Shown: positions 1 through 6,127, counted from the first letter of the stretch. The stretch is 7,107 nt of DNA from Christensenella sp. UBA5394 (GCA_002409725.1 DHOI01000030.1:8303-15409), one strand, 5' to 3'. Notes: generated from the letters alone by a model not told the origin. Made by a program: numbers and translations.

Positions 1-1895
1 AGGGAGATATAGGGCAGCTTGTAGTGCGTAAAGGCCTTGCGGATCAGCTGCTTGGCCAGCTCCACATCGCGGATCTGCTCGCCCAGGTACATATGCAGCA
101 CCGTGCCGCCCGTATACTTGCACTGGAGTTCATCCTGCAAATCCAGCGTTTCGAAGATATCATCCGTAAAGCCCACGGGCAGCTGGGAGGAGTTGGTGTA
201 ATAAGGCTCGTCCTGGCCGGCCGTGATGATGCCGGGGTAGCGCTCCTTATCCAGCTTGGCCAGGCTATAGCTGGTACCCTCGGCCGGGGTGGCCTCGAGG
301 TTGTATACGTGGCCGGTCTCCTCCTGGAAGCGGGCGATGTGCTCGCGCATGAAATCCAGCGTACGCAAGGCTAAGGACTGGCCTTCCTTGGTGGTGATAT
401 CCTTGCCGAGGAAGTTGAGGCAGGCCTCGTTCATGCCGATCAGGCCGATGGTGTTAAAGTGGTTATACCAATAGCTGCCCGAGCGGTGCTTGATCTCTTC
501 TAAATAATGCGCGCTGTAGGGATAGAGGCCGCGCTCGGTCTGCTCCTCGATGGTTTTGCGCTTGATCTCCAGGCTCTTTTTGGCAATCTCCATCTGGGTG
601 AGCAGGCGGTCGAAGTACTCTTGCTCCGAGCCCGCCAGGTAGGCGATGCGGGGCAGGTTCACGGTGACCACGCCGATGGAGCCGGTGAGGGGGTTGGAGC
701 CGAAAAGACCGCCGCCCCGCTTGCGCAGTTCGCTGGTATCGAGCCGTAGCCGGCAGCACATGGAAAGCGCATCCTCCGGCGATAGGTCGGAATTGATGTA
801 GTTGGAAAAATACGGGATGCCGTAGCGGCAGGTGATCTCCATGAACTTGTTGACCACAGGGCTGTTCCACTCGAAATCCGCCGTGACGTTGATGGTGGGG
901 ATGGGGAAGGTGAAGACCCGGCCCTTGTTATCCCCTTCCATCATGACCTCGCAGAAGGCCATGTTGATCATATCCATCTCTTTTTGGAAATCGCCGTAGG
1001 TCTCCTCCATCATTTTACCGCCGACGATCACAGCCTGGTCGCGCAGGGTGTGGGGCGGATGAATGTCGAAGGTGAGATTTGAGAATGGGCACTGGAAGCC
1101 CACGCGCGTGGGCACGTTGAGGTTGAAGATGAACTCCTGCAGAGCCTGCTTTACCGTGCGGTAATCCATGTTATCGTAGCGCACGAAGGGCGCGCAGAAA
1201 GTATCAAAGCTGCTCCAGGCCTGGGCGCCCGCAGATTCGCCCTGGGTTGTGAAGGTAGAGTTGACCACCTGGCCCAGGAAACTGCGCAGGTGCTTGGCCG
1301 GGGAGGATTCCACCTTGCCGGGAACGCCGCCAAAGCCATTTAAAAGCAGCTGCCGCAGATCCCAGCCCGCGCAATAGGGGCCGAAAAAGCCCAGGTCGTG
1401 CAGGTGCAGATCGCCGCTTAGATGCGCCCTGCGCACCTCTTCGGGGTAGATCTCATGCAGCCAGTATTGCTTGGTAAAGGCCTCGCGGATGTAGTTGTTC
1501 ATGCCGTTGATGGATTTCTGGGTGTTGGCATTCTCTTTGACGCGCCAGTCGTTATCGCCCAGATAGCTGCTGAACATTTCGATGGTGGCGCCGATGAGGG
1601 CGTTGGCCTCGCGGGCGCCCCGGCGCTTTTCGCGGTATAAAATATAGGCCTTGGCCGTTTTGGCGTGGCCGTTTTCAATGAGGACTTTTTCTACGATATC
1701 CTGGATGGATTCCACATCTACCAGGCTGTAGCCATAGGTCTTTTGCGCGATGGCGACCACCTGCTCGGTCAGCTCTATGGCGCGGTTCCAATCGCTGCCG
1801 CCCACGGCATTGGCGGCTTTGAAGATGGCACGGGTGATGCGCTCGGGCTGGAATTCCACTATGGAACCATTTCTTTTGCGAATTTTAGCGATCAT
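1..1895 (-). CDS. nrdD: Anaerobic (class III) ribonucleoside-triphosphate reductase, large subunit NrdD, C-terminus outside the window
   Basis: Reduces ribonucleoside triphosphates to dNTPs without oxygen, using a glycyl radical installed by the radical-SAM activase NrdG. I read 631 uninterrupted codons from the ATG at 1895 to the left edge. Residues 1 to about 90 are an ATP-cone (MIAKIRKRNGSIVEF, then ERITRAIFKAANAVGG), the usual allosteric site. The catalytic barrel follows. HLHDLGFFGPYC places Cys175 where the family has its first active-site cysteine, and SMCCRLRLD places Cys380/381 at the thiyl-radical region. The visible protein ends at HYKLPYIS, which in the family comes just before the CxxC zinc site and the glycyl-radical motif, so roughly 70-100 residues are missing. 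Start: AGGGGG (1903-1908) lies 7 nt upstream of the ATG and the ATP-cone begins at once. NrdR boxes lie in the promoter. nrdG would be expected beyond the left edge, which I cannot see. Confidence 0.96.
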   Translation of the reverse strand, partial: MIAKIRKRNGSIVEFQPERITRAIFKAANAVGGSDWNRAIELTEQVVAIAQKTYGYSLVDVESIQDIVEKVLIENGHAKTAKAYILYREKRRGAREANALIGATIEMFSSYLGDNDWRVKENANTQKSINGMNNYIREAFTKQYWLHEIYPEEVRRAHLSGDLHLHDLGFFGPYCAGWDLRQLLLNGFGGVPGKVESSPAKHLRSFLGQVVNSTFTTQGESAGAQAWSSFDTFCAPFVRYDNMDYRTVKQALQEFIFNLNVPTRVGFQCPFSNLTFDIHPPHTLRDQAVIVGGKMMEETYGDFQKEMDMINMAFCEVMMEGDNKGRVFTFPIPTINVTADFEWNSPVVNKFMEITCRYGIPYFSNYINSDLSPEDALSMCCRLRLDTSELRKRGGGLFGSNPLTGSIGVVTVNLPRIAYLAGSEQEYFDRLLTQMEIAKKSLEIKRKTIEEQTERGLYPYSAHYLEEIKHRSGSYWYNHFNTIGLIGMNEACLNFLGKDITTKEGQSLALRTLDFMREHIARFQEETGHVYNLEATPAEGTSYSLAKLDKERYPGIITAGQDEPYYTNSSQLPVGFTDDIFETLDLQDELQCKYTGGTVLHMYLGEQIRDVELAKQLIRKAFTHYKLPYIS

Positions 1896-1934
1896 TTCTG
1901 GGCCCCCTGCTTTTCGGCGATAGTATGATACCAT

Positions 1935-1950
1935 ATACAAGATGTTGTTG
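1935..1950. promoter_or_regulatory. NrdR box, just downstream of -10
   Basis: ATACAAGATGTTGTTG keeps the symmetric core C-W-A-n-A-T-n-T-W-G-W of the NrdR box, though two inner T/A positions are G. Its start is 32 bp from that of the box at 1967, with a 16-bp gap. NrdR boxes normally occur as such tandem pairs about three helical turns apart, on one face of DNA. The weaker box alone would not convince; the spacing and place support it. Confidence 0.62.
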
Positions 1951-1960
1951 GCGTAGTTCC

Positions 1961-1989
1961 ATTATATTCCAATATATGGTAGTGGTCAA
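1961..1989 (-). promoter_or_regulatory. nrdD promoter (-35 TTGACC, 17-bp spacer, -10 TATAAT)
   Basis: Read on the minus strand, TTGACC (1984-1989) and a perfect TATAAT (1961-1966) are separated by exactly 17 bp. Transcription would start near 1954, giving a leader of about 60 nt before the nrdD ATG. This is close to the sigma-A consensus (11 of 12 hexamer positions). Confidence 0.85.
1967..1982. promoter_or_regulatory. NrdR box, promoter spacer
   Basis: TTCCAATATATGGTAG fits the core of the published NrdR box (acaCwAtATaTwGwgt) at C, A, A, T, A, T, A, T, G and T; only the W before the conserved G differs, plus the weak outer bases. It fills the -35/-10 spacer of the nrdD promoter, where a bound repressor would block RNA polymerase. 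NrdR is the ATP/dATP-sensing repressor of ribonucleotide reductase genes. The call rests on its pairing with the box at 1935-1950. Confidence 0.75.
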
Positions 1990-2012
1990 GGATGTTATAT
2001 TTTATAATTCTA

Positions 2013-2050
2013 CAGGATAATCGCGATAATAATTATTGTTCCTAATCCTG
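2013..2050. repeat. AT-rich dyad between the arsC-like gene and nrdD
   Basis: CAGGAT (2013-2018) and ATCCTG (2045-2050) form a 6-bp inverted repeat. It encloses the smaller palindromes ATCGCGAT (2020-2027) and AATAATTATT (2027-2036). It lies just after the ArsC-like stop codon and about 25 bp upstream of the nrdD -35 hexamer. There is no U-rich tail on either strand, so a standard terminator is unlikely. It could be a weak hairpin or a protein site; function unknown. Confidence 0.35.
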
Positions 2051-2058
2051 AGAAACCT

Positions 2059-2409
2059 TTATTTGAGCCGCGCCGCCCATTCCGCCTCGCGGAAGCCCGC
2101 CAGTACGAAGCCCTCGGCGATAAGCAACGGCCGCTTAACCAGCATACCGTCCGTGGATAGCAGGCGCAGTTGCTCCTCCTCGCCCATGGCCGGGAGCTTG
2201 TCCTTAAGGCCCAAGTCCTTGTAGGCCAGGCCGCTGGTGTTGAAAAACCGTTTGAGGGGCAGGCCGCTTTGGGCATGCCAGGCTTGCAGTTCCTCAAAGC
2301 CGGGGTTGTCCGTCTTGATATCCCGCAGGGTATAGTGGATATGCCGCACGTCCAGCCAAGCCTTTGCCCGCTGGCAGGTGGTGCATTTGGGGTAGCAAAT
2401 GAAAAGCAT
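2059..2409 (-). CDS. ArsC/Spx-family thioredoxin-fold protein (arsenate reductase-like)
   Basis: A 116-residue cytoplasmic protein of the ArsC/Spx/YusI family. Family members are glutaredoxin-like arsenate reductases or redox regulators, and many are uncharacterised. The sequence shows the family start FICYPKCTTCQRAKAWL, with Cys9 and Cys12 as a CxxC pair on the first helix. LKRFFNTSGLAYKDLGLKDK lies in the middle, VKRPLLI at 91-97 contains the conserved Arg-Pro, and AGFREAEW near the end carries Arg107, so the basic residues that bind the oxyanion in ArsC have counterparts. Spx is longer (about 131 residues) and binds RNA polymerase; at 116 residues this looks more like the short ArsC/YusI type. 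The ATG at 2409 was chosen because AGGAGG lies 6 nt upstream and the fold begins at residue 2; the reading frame extends 16 codons further upstream but these have no family similarity. It lies between the hydrogenase gene and nrdD, all on the minus strand. No arsenic-resistance genes are visible, so arsenate as substrate is unproven. Confidence 0.88.
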   Translation of the reverse strand: MLFICYPKCTTCQRAKAWLDVRHIHYTLRDIKTDNPGFEELQAWHAQSGLPLKRFFNTSGLAYKDLGLKDKLPAMGEEEQLRLLSTDGMLVKRPLLIAEGFVLAGFREAEWAARLK

Positions 2410-2422
2410 ATTCGTCCTCCTG

Positions 2423-2455
2423 AAAAAAGAAAAAGGGGTCGAAACTCCCTTCTTC
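2423..2455 (-). terminator. Intrinsic terminator after the hydrogenase gene / leader hairpin of the ArsC-like gene
   Basis: On the minus strand GAAGAAGGG (2455-2447) pairs with CCCTTTTTC (2437-2429), with one G-U pair. The stem continues through a bulged A into GU/AC closed by a UUCG loop, then a run of six T (2428-2423). It fits a factor-independent terminator for the hydrogenase transcript, whose stop codon lies about 50 nt upstream. The tail ends close to the AGGAGG of the ArsC-like gene, so the hairpin also forms its leader. Confidence 0.72.
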
Positions 2456-2456
2456 A

Positions 2457-2485
2457 AGCCTAGCGAAAATCCCTGTGCTTGTCAA
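2457..2485 (-). promoter_or_regulatory. Putative promoter of the ArsC-like gene (TTGACA, 17 bp, TAGGCT)
   Basis: On the minus strand a perfect TTGACA (2480-2485) lies 17 bp from TAGGCT (2457-2462), which keeps the T, A and final T of the -10 hexamer. Transcription would begin near 2450, inside the hairpin at 2429-2455. The ideal -35 and spacing favour a real promoter; the weak -10 argues for caution. Confidence 0.5.
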
Positions 2486-2501
2486 GGCGCAGAAGTGCTT
2501 T

Positions 2502-3968
2502 TTAAAGCGCCTCGCCCGCGCGCAGCGCCCGCGTGGCCTCGGCGATATTTTCCTCCGTGGAGGCGCGGCCGTAAGCATCCACCTGGGCGGCGTTACGGGC
2601 CGTATGGCGCAGGCAGGCGGGGCCGCCGATGCAGCCGCCCTCGCAGGCCATGCCCTCAATGAAGTTTTCCTTGAGCAGGCCCTTCTGGGCCTTCAGCAGG
2701 GCTGTGCGGCATTCCGGCAGGCCGCTGCAAACCAGGGGCTGGAACTGAAATCGGGTATCCTTCGCGCCCTGCGCAGCTGGCGCTTGCTCAGTGAGCGCTT
2801 GCTCCACGGCGGCGGCCAGGCCGCCACTGCGGGCGAAGATGCGGCCAAAGTAGGAGGCGTTATCGAGCGGCTCGCCTGCAAGCGCGCTCGGGTCGATCTC
2901 CCGGGCGGAGAACATGGCCTGCATTTCCTCAAAGGTGAGGGCGCAATCCACATATTGGGCCGCTTCCGTATGCTGCGCCTCGGATTTTTTGGAGATGCAG
3001 GGGCCGATGAAGACCACGCGGCAGCCCGGGTCCGTTTCATGCAGCCATTTGCCTATCTGCGCCATGGGGGAGAGTGTAGACGAGATATGATCGGCCAGGT
3101 CGGGGAAATTCTGGCGTACGTATTCCACAAAGGAGGGGCAACAGGAGGAGAGCAGAAAGCCCTTTTCCCTTAGCTCCTTAGCTTCCAGCCAGGCGGTCAT
3201 ATCCGCGCCCCAGGCCGCTTCGATTACAGCGTGGAAGCCCAGGCGGCGGATGCCCGCACACGCCTGCTCGGCCGTAACATCCGCATATTGGCTGGCGATG
3301 GAGGGGGCCACCACGGCGTATACATGATAGGCCGTATTGCCCCTGGAGCCGTTGATGAGGCTGATGGCCCCGGTGATGGCGGATTTATCCGTAATGGCGC
3401 CAAAGGGGCATTGATAGACGCACGCCCCGCAGGAAACGCACTTGGCGTCGTCGATCATGGCCTTGCCGCTCTCCTTATTGATGCGGATGGCCTTAGGCTT
3501 GCACGCGGCCACGCAAGGCCGGATATTTTTGACAATGGCGGAATAGGGGCAGGCGGAAAGGCACTTGCCGCATTCCACGCATTTGGTTTTATCAATTTGC
3601 GCCCGGTGGTTGACCACGGTGATGGCGTCCTTTGGGCAGGCGGCCATGCAGCGGTGGGCCAGGCAGCCACGGCAGGCCGCCGTAACCTGTATGCCGTCCA
3701 CGGGGCACTCGTCGCAGGCGATGGGCAGCACGCCCACCACGCTTGCGCTCTCCGGCTCGCCGCCCAGGGCAAAGGAGACCCGCTCGTTGATGATGGCCCG
3801 CTCCTTATAGATGCAGCAGCGGAAATTGGGTTTGCCCTCCGGGATGATATGGCCCGCGATCTCCAACAGACGCTGGGGCGTGAGCTGCTCCGCATAGGCC
3901 AGCCTGGCCACCTCGGTGAGCACCTGGTATTTTAATTTTTGCACATATGTATCAAATAAAAGCGCCAT
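2502..3968 (-). CDS. [FeFe]-hydrogenase, group B type, with N-terminal iron-sulfur clusters
   Basis: A 488-residue cytoplasmic enzyme expected to interconvert protons, electrons and H2, probably with ferredoxin; its physiological direction is unknown. Residues 1-80 are mostly helical. Residues 85-187 are cysteine-rich: C85/C88, the unusual C99-C102-C107-C111, ferredoxin-type C130-C133-C136-C140, C152/C156, and a second ferredoxin-type C177-C180-C183-C187. The H-cluster domain follows: SSCCPS (C276/C277), GPCISKK (C324) and MACEGGCIGG (C442/C446). By analogy with clostridial CpI, C277, C324, C442 and C446 bind the H-cluster and C276 is the proton-relay cysteine. GPC in place of the group A MPC, and the lack of a C-terminal small-subunit segment, point to group B. 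The ATG at 3968 is preferred over an in-frame GTG at 3992 because AGGAGAG lies 8 nt upstream of it. The HydEFG maturases it needs are not in the window. It is transcribed away from dinB across a shared control region. Confidence 0.93.
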   Translation of the reverse strand: MALLFDTYVQKLKYQVLTEVARLAYAEQLTPQRLLEIAGHIIPEGKPNFRCCIYKERAIINERVSFALGGEPESASVVGVLPIACDECPVDGIQVTAACRGCLAHRCMAACPKDAITVVNHRAQIDKTKCVECGKCLSACPYSAIVKNIRPCVAACKPKAIRINKESGKAMIDDAKCVSCGACVYQCPFGAITDKSAITGAISLINGSRGNTAYHVYAVVAPSIASQYADVTAEQACAGIRRLGFHAVIEAAWGADMTAWLEAKELREKGFLLSSCCPSFVEYVRQNFPDLADHISSTLSPMAQIGKWLHETDPGCRVVFIGPCISKKSEAQHTEAAQYVDCALTFEEMQAMFSAREIDPSALAGEPLDNASYFGRIFARSGGLAAAVEQALTEQAPAAQGAKDTRFQFQPLVCSGLPECRTALLKAQKGLLKENFIEGMACEGGCIGGPACLRHTARNAAQVDAYGRASTEENIAEATRALRAGEAL

Positions 3969-4014
3969 AAAATCTTCTCTCCTATCTTTCACACGGGAAA
4001 AACCAACGCTCTTG

Positions 4015-4044
4015 TTTATACCACGGCTGAGGGCCGCACGTCAA
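4015..4044 (-). promoter_or_regulatory. Hydrogenase promoter (TTGACG, 18 bp, extended -10 TGG-TATAAA)
   Basis: On the minus strand TTGACG (4039-4044) and TATAAA (4015-4020) are 18 bp apart. A TG one base before the -10 makes it an extended -10. The start would be near 4008, about 40 nt before the ATG. Confidence 0.75.
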
Positions 4045-4047
4045 TTT

Positions 4048-4065
4048 CTGTGAAGGATTTGACAG
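4048..4065. promoter_or_regulatory. Rex-like dyad next to the hydrogenase -35
   Basis: CTGTGAA and TTGACAG are separated by 4 bp, an 18-bp imperfect dyad. On the minus strand it reads CTGTCAA-n4-TTCACAG, 11 of 14 defined positions of the Rex operator form TTGTGAA-n4-TTCACAA. Rex senses NADH/NAD+ and controls fermentation and hydrogenase genes in many clostridia. It starts 3 bp upstream of the hydrogenase -35. No Rex gene is visible, so the assignment is an inference. Confidence 0.4.
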
Positions 4066-4096
4066 GCGGGCGTAGCCCCGCACGCCCGCCTTGTCA
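4060..4096. repeat. GC-rich inverted repeat between the divergent promoters
   Basis: TGACA+GGCGGGCGT (4060-4073) is mirrored by ACGCCCGCC+T+TGTCA (4082-4096). This gives 14 pairs with one unpaired T and an 8-nt loop. The right arm contains the whole dinB -35 hexamer and the left arm overlaps the Rex-like dyad. Neither strand has a T tract after it, so it is probably not a terminator. It could be an operator acting on dinB or a small intergenic repeat. Confidence 0.7.
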
Positions 4097-4119
4097 GGGG
4101 CCGGGCTGTGTGGGATAAT
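4091..4119 (+). promoter_or_regulatory. dinB promoter (TTGTCA, 17 bp, GATAAT)
   Basis: TTGTCA (4091-4096) and GATAAT (4114-4119) each differ from consensus by one base and are 17 bp apart. The start would be near 4126, leaving a very short leader containing AAGGAGGAG (4128-4136). No clear Gram-positive LexA box (CGAAC-n4-GTTCG) overlaps it. Confidence 0.75.
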
Positions 4120-4143
4120 AGCCCTGTAAGGAGGAGAAACCCA

Positions 4144-5352
4144 ATGGAGAGGACGATCCTGCATTGCGATTGCAACGGCTATTTCGCATCGGTGGAATGC
4201 ATCGCCCGCCCCGAGCTGTGGGATGTGCCCATGGCCGTATGCGGCGATCCCAAAAACCGCCACGGCGTGATCCTGGCCAAAAACGAGCTGGCCAAGGGCT
4301 ATGGCATCGTTACGGCGGAAACCGTGTGGCAGGCGCTGCGCAAGTGCCCAAAGCTCACGCTGGTGCGGCCCCACCATGAAAAATACCGCGAATACAGCCG
4401 GCGTATCAACGCTATTTACCAGCAATATACGGATCAGGTGGAGGCTTTTTCCGTGGATGAAAGCTGGCTGGACGTTACCGCCAGCCTACACCTGTTCGGC
4501 ACGGGCAAAGAGATTGCGGACGAGCTGCGCCGGCGCATCCGCATGGAGATTGGCCTCACCATCTCCGTAGGCGTATCCTTTAGCAAAACCTTTGCCAAGC
4601 TGGGCAGCGATTATAAAAAGCCGGACGCAACCACTGAAATTACCCGCGAGAACTTCCGCGATATCCTGTGGCCCTTGCCAGCCCGCAGCATGCTTTATGT
4701 GGGCAGGGCGGCGGAGGAAACGCTGCTAAAAGGCGGCATCCGTACCATCGGCGATATCGCACAGGCGGGTAAAGACCGCCTGCGCTCCCTCCTGGGGCGC
4801 ACGGGGGAGACCATTTGGGAATACGCCTGCGGCCTGGACGAGGAGCCCGTAAAGCGCATTGGCGAGGAGGATGCGGCCAAAAGCATCGGCTGCGGCATCA
4901 CCTTCTCGCGCGACCTGGTGGGATTGAAGGATATCCGCGCGGGCCTGACCATGCTCTCGGATACCATCGGCACCCGCCTGCGGCGGCAGGGGCTTTTCTG
5001 CAGCACCGTGCAGGTGCAGATCAAAAACCCGCAGCTGCAGGTGATCTGCAGACAAAAGCGGCTGGAGGCGGGTACCAATTCCACCCGCGAGATTTTGGAG
5101 GCGGCCCTTTCCATCGTGCAGGCTTCGTGGCGGATGAACGCGCCCATCCGCATGCTCATGGTCACCGCGGCCGGCCTTTCCACGGATGGCACGGCCCAGC
5201 TGAGCCTCTTCGATATGGGGGCGGAAAAGCGATGCCAAAACGAAAAGCTCGACAGCGCCGTGGACGCCATCCGCGCCAAGTTCGGCGAAAGCGCCATTTC
5301 CTATGGCAACACCTTGCGGCAGGATATTATTCATAAACAAGACGATGAATAG
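4144..5352 (+). CDS. dinB: DNA polymerase IV (Y-family translesion polymerase)
   Basis: A 402-residue error-prone polymerase that copies past damaged template bases. The N-terminus ILHCDCNGYFASVE carries the metal-binding Asp9 and, by alignment with Dpo4, Phe14 as the steric gate against ribonucleotides. SVDESWLDV gives the catalytic pair Asp105-Glu106. The second acidic position of the first motif (Asp10 in E. coli DinB) is Asn11 here, as I recall for many Firmicutes homologues. The fingers/palm segment SVGVSFSKTFAKLGSDYKK, helix-hairpin-helix region and little-finger domain follow in order. QLSLF at 352-356 is a sliding-clamp binding motif. Length and domain order are complete. The ATG at 4144 is chosen over a GTG at 4108 because AAGGAGGAG ends 7 nt before it and the family begins here; 4108 also lies inside the promoter. 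Transcribed divergently from the hydrogenase. Confidence 0.95.
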   Translation: MERTILHCDCNGYFASVECIARPELWDVPMAVCGDPKNRHGVILAKNELAKGYGIVTAETVWQALRKCPKLTLVRPHHEKYREYSRRINAIYQQYTDQVEAFSVDESWLDVTASLHLFGTGKEIADELRRRIRMEIGLTISVGVSFSKTFAKLGSDYKKPDATTEITRENFRDILWPLPARSMLYVGRAAEETLLKGGIRTIGDIAQAGKDRLRSLLGRTGETIWEYACGLDEEPVKRIGEEDAAKSIGCGITFSRDLVGLKDIRAGLTMLSDTIGTRLRRQGLFCSTVQVQIKNPQLQVICRQKRLEAGTNSTREILEAALSIVQASWRMNAPIRMLMVTAAGLSTDGTAQLSLFDMGAEKRCQNEKLDSAVDAIRAKFGESAISYGNTLRQDIIHKQDDE

Positions 5353-5375
5353 AAAAAGGGCCGCGCGGGCCTTTT
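5353..5375 (+). terminator. Weak terminator hairpin after dinB
   Basis: Directly after the dinB stop codon, AAAGG..CC pairs with GG..CCTTT around a GCGC loop, interrupted by one G-G mismatch, and ends in TTTT. The next gene's GGAGG begins 4 nt later. It may only partly stop transcription, so dinB and the flavoprotein gene may share a transcript; no separate promoter fits in the 38-bp gap. Confidence 0.55.
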
Positions 5376-5390
5376 AGCGGAGGACACGAT

Positions 5391-6095
5391 ATGAAGATCG
5401 CCATGATCCACGGGCAAAACCATATGGGCAGCACCTATCACATCGCCAGGCTGCTGGCCGATAAGCTGGCCGAAAAAGAAGAGATCCGGGAGTTTTTCCT
5501 GCCCAGGGACTTGCCCCACGTTTGCCTGGGCTGCTACCAGTGCATTGAGGATGATGCAAAATGCCCGTATTACCAAGAGAAGCAGGCCATCGCCACCGCC
5601 ATGGAAGGGGCGGAGCTGCTTATCTTTACCACGCCGAACTACTGCATGGGGCCTACCGCGCAGATGAAGGCGCTGCTCGACTTGCTGTTCACCTTTTGGA
5701 TGACGCATCGCCCCAGGGCCTGGATGTTCGGCAAAAAGGCGGTGGTTATCTCGACAACAGCCGGAATGGGGGCCGGACGGGCGATCCGGGGTGTGAAAAG
5801 CTCCCTCGTCAATTGGGGCATCCCCTATATAAAAAGCTATGGCACCGGCGTACAGGCTAAGAACTGGGCCGGCGTAAAGGCGGAAAAGAAAGCGAAGATC
5901 GAAAAAGACATGGAAAAGCTTGCCCGAAAGCTGGGCCGCGTGGGGCGGCCCAGGGTCGGCCTGAAAACCAGGTTTATTTTTGCAATGATGGCGAATATGC
6001 ACCGCGCGGGCTGGGATTCTTCGCCTGTGGAACGGCAATATTGGGAAGCGCGCGGCTGGCTGGGCAAAGCGCGGCCCTGGAAGCGGCAAGGCTAA
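5391..6095 (+). CDS. Flavodoxin-fold NAD(P)H/FMN oxidoreductase with Isf-like cysteine cluster
   Basis: A 234-residue protein of the flavodoxin-like / NADPH-dependent FMN reductase superfamily, expected to bind FMN and move electrons in the cytoplasm. After the first strand (KIAMIHG), HGQNHMGSTYHIARLL is the FMN-phosphate loop. TTPNYCMGPTAQMKALLD (about 84-101) is the second flavin-binding segment, and VVISTTAGMG the third. Cys45, 48, 51 and 58 form CX2CX2CX6C, matching the compact motif that binds a [4Fe-4S] cluster in iron-sulfur flavoproteins (Isf); similar cysteines also occur in relatives without a cluster. The C-terminal 75 residues are basic and lysine/arginine rich, longer than in minimal reductases, with no match I recognise. 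Start: GGAGG lies 7 nt before the ATG. Substrate unknown. Confidence 0.87.
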   Translation: MKIAMIHGQNHMGSTYHIARLLADKLAEKEEIREFFLPRDLPHVCLGCYQCIEDDAKCPYYQEKQAIATAMEGAELLIFTTPNYCMGPTAQMKALLDLLFTFWMTHRPRAWMFGKKAVVISTTAGMGAGRAIRGVKSSLVNWGIPYIKSYGTGVQAKNWAGVKAEKKAKIEKDMEKLARKLGRVGRPRVGLKTRFIFAMMANMHRAGWDSSPVERQYWEARGWLGKARPWKRQG

Positions 6096-6127
6096 ATAAG
6101 GCCCGGCGCTCATGCGCCGGGCCTTAT
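6096..6127. terminator. Perfect 14-bp stem-loop after the flavoprotein gene
   Basis: ATAAGGCCCGGCGC and its exact complement flank a TCAT loop, starting at the base after the TAA stop. The plus-strand tail is not T-rich, so it is a strong hairpin but an imperfect intrinsic terminator. It could also protect the 3' end of the mRNA. On the minus strand it is followed by TTTAG. Confidence 0.68.

Noticed and set aside
463..870. Minus-strand open frame of 135 codons in the nrdD region
   Set aside because: Wrong frame within nrdD; the true frame is open throughout from 1895 to the edge and carries all NrdD motifs.
1928..1943. Alternative second NrdR box around ACCATATACAAG
   Set aside because: Fewer conserved core positions and 39 bp from the first box; the site at 1935-1950 fits core and spacing better.
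2013..2050. Dyad after the ArsC-like gene as an intrinsic terminator
   Set aside because: Only 6 bp of clean outer stem, a large AT-rich loop, and no T run after either arm.
2475..3935. Two long plus-strand open frames (2475-3173 and 3231-3935) opposite the hydrogenase
   Set aside because: They mirror the GC-rich codons of the hydrogenase, resemble no family, have no good ribosome binding site, and lie across all its conserved cysteine motifs.
4726..5340. Minus-strand open frame of 204 codons inside dinB
   Set aside because: Antisense shadow of dinB; low-complexity His/Arg/Gly/Ala-rich text with no recognisable domain.
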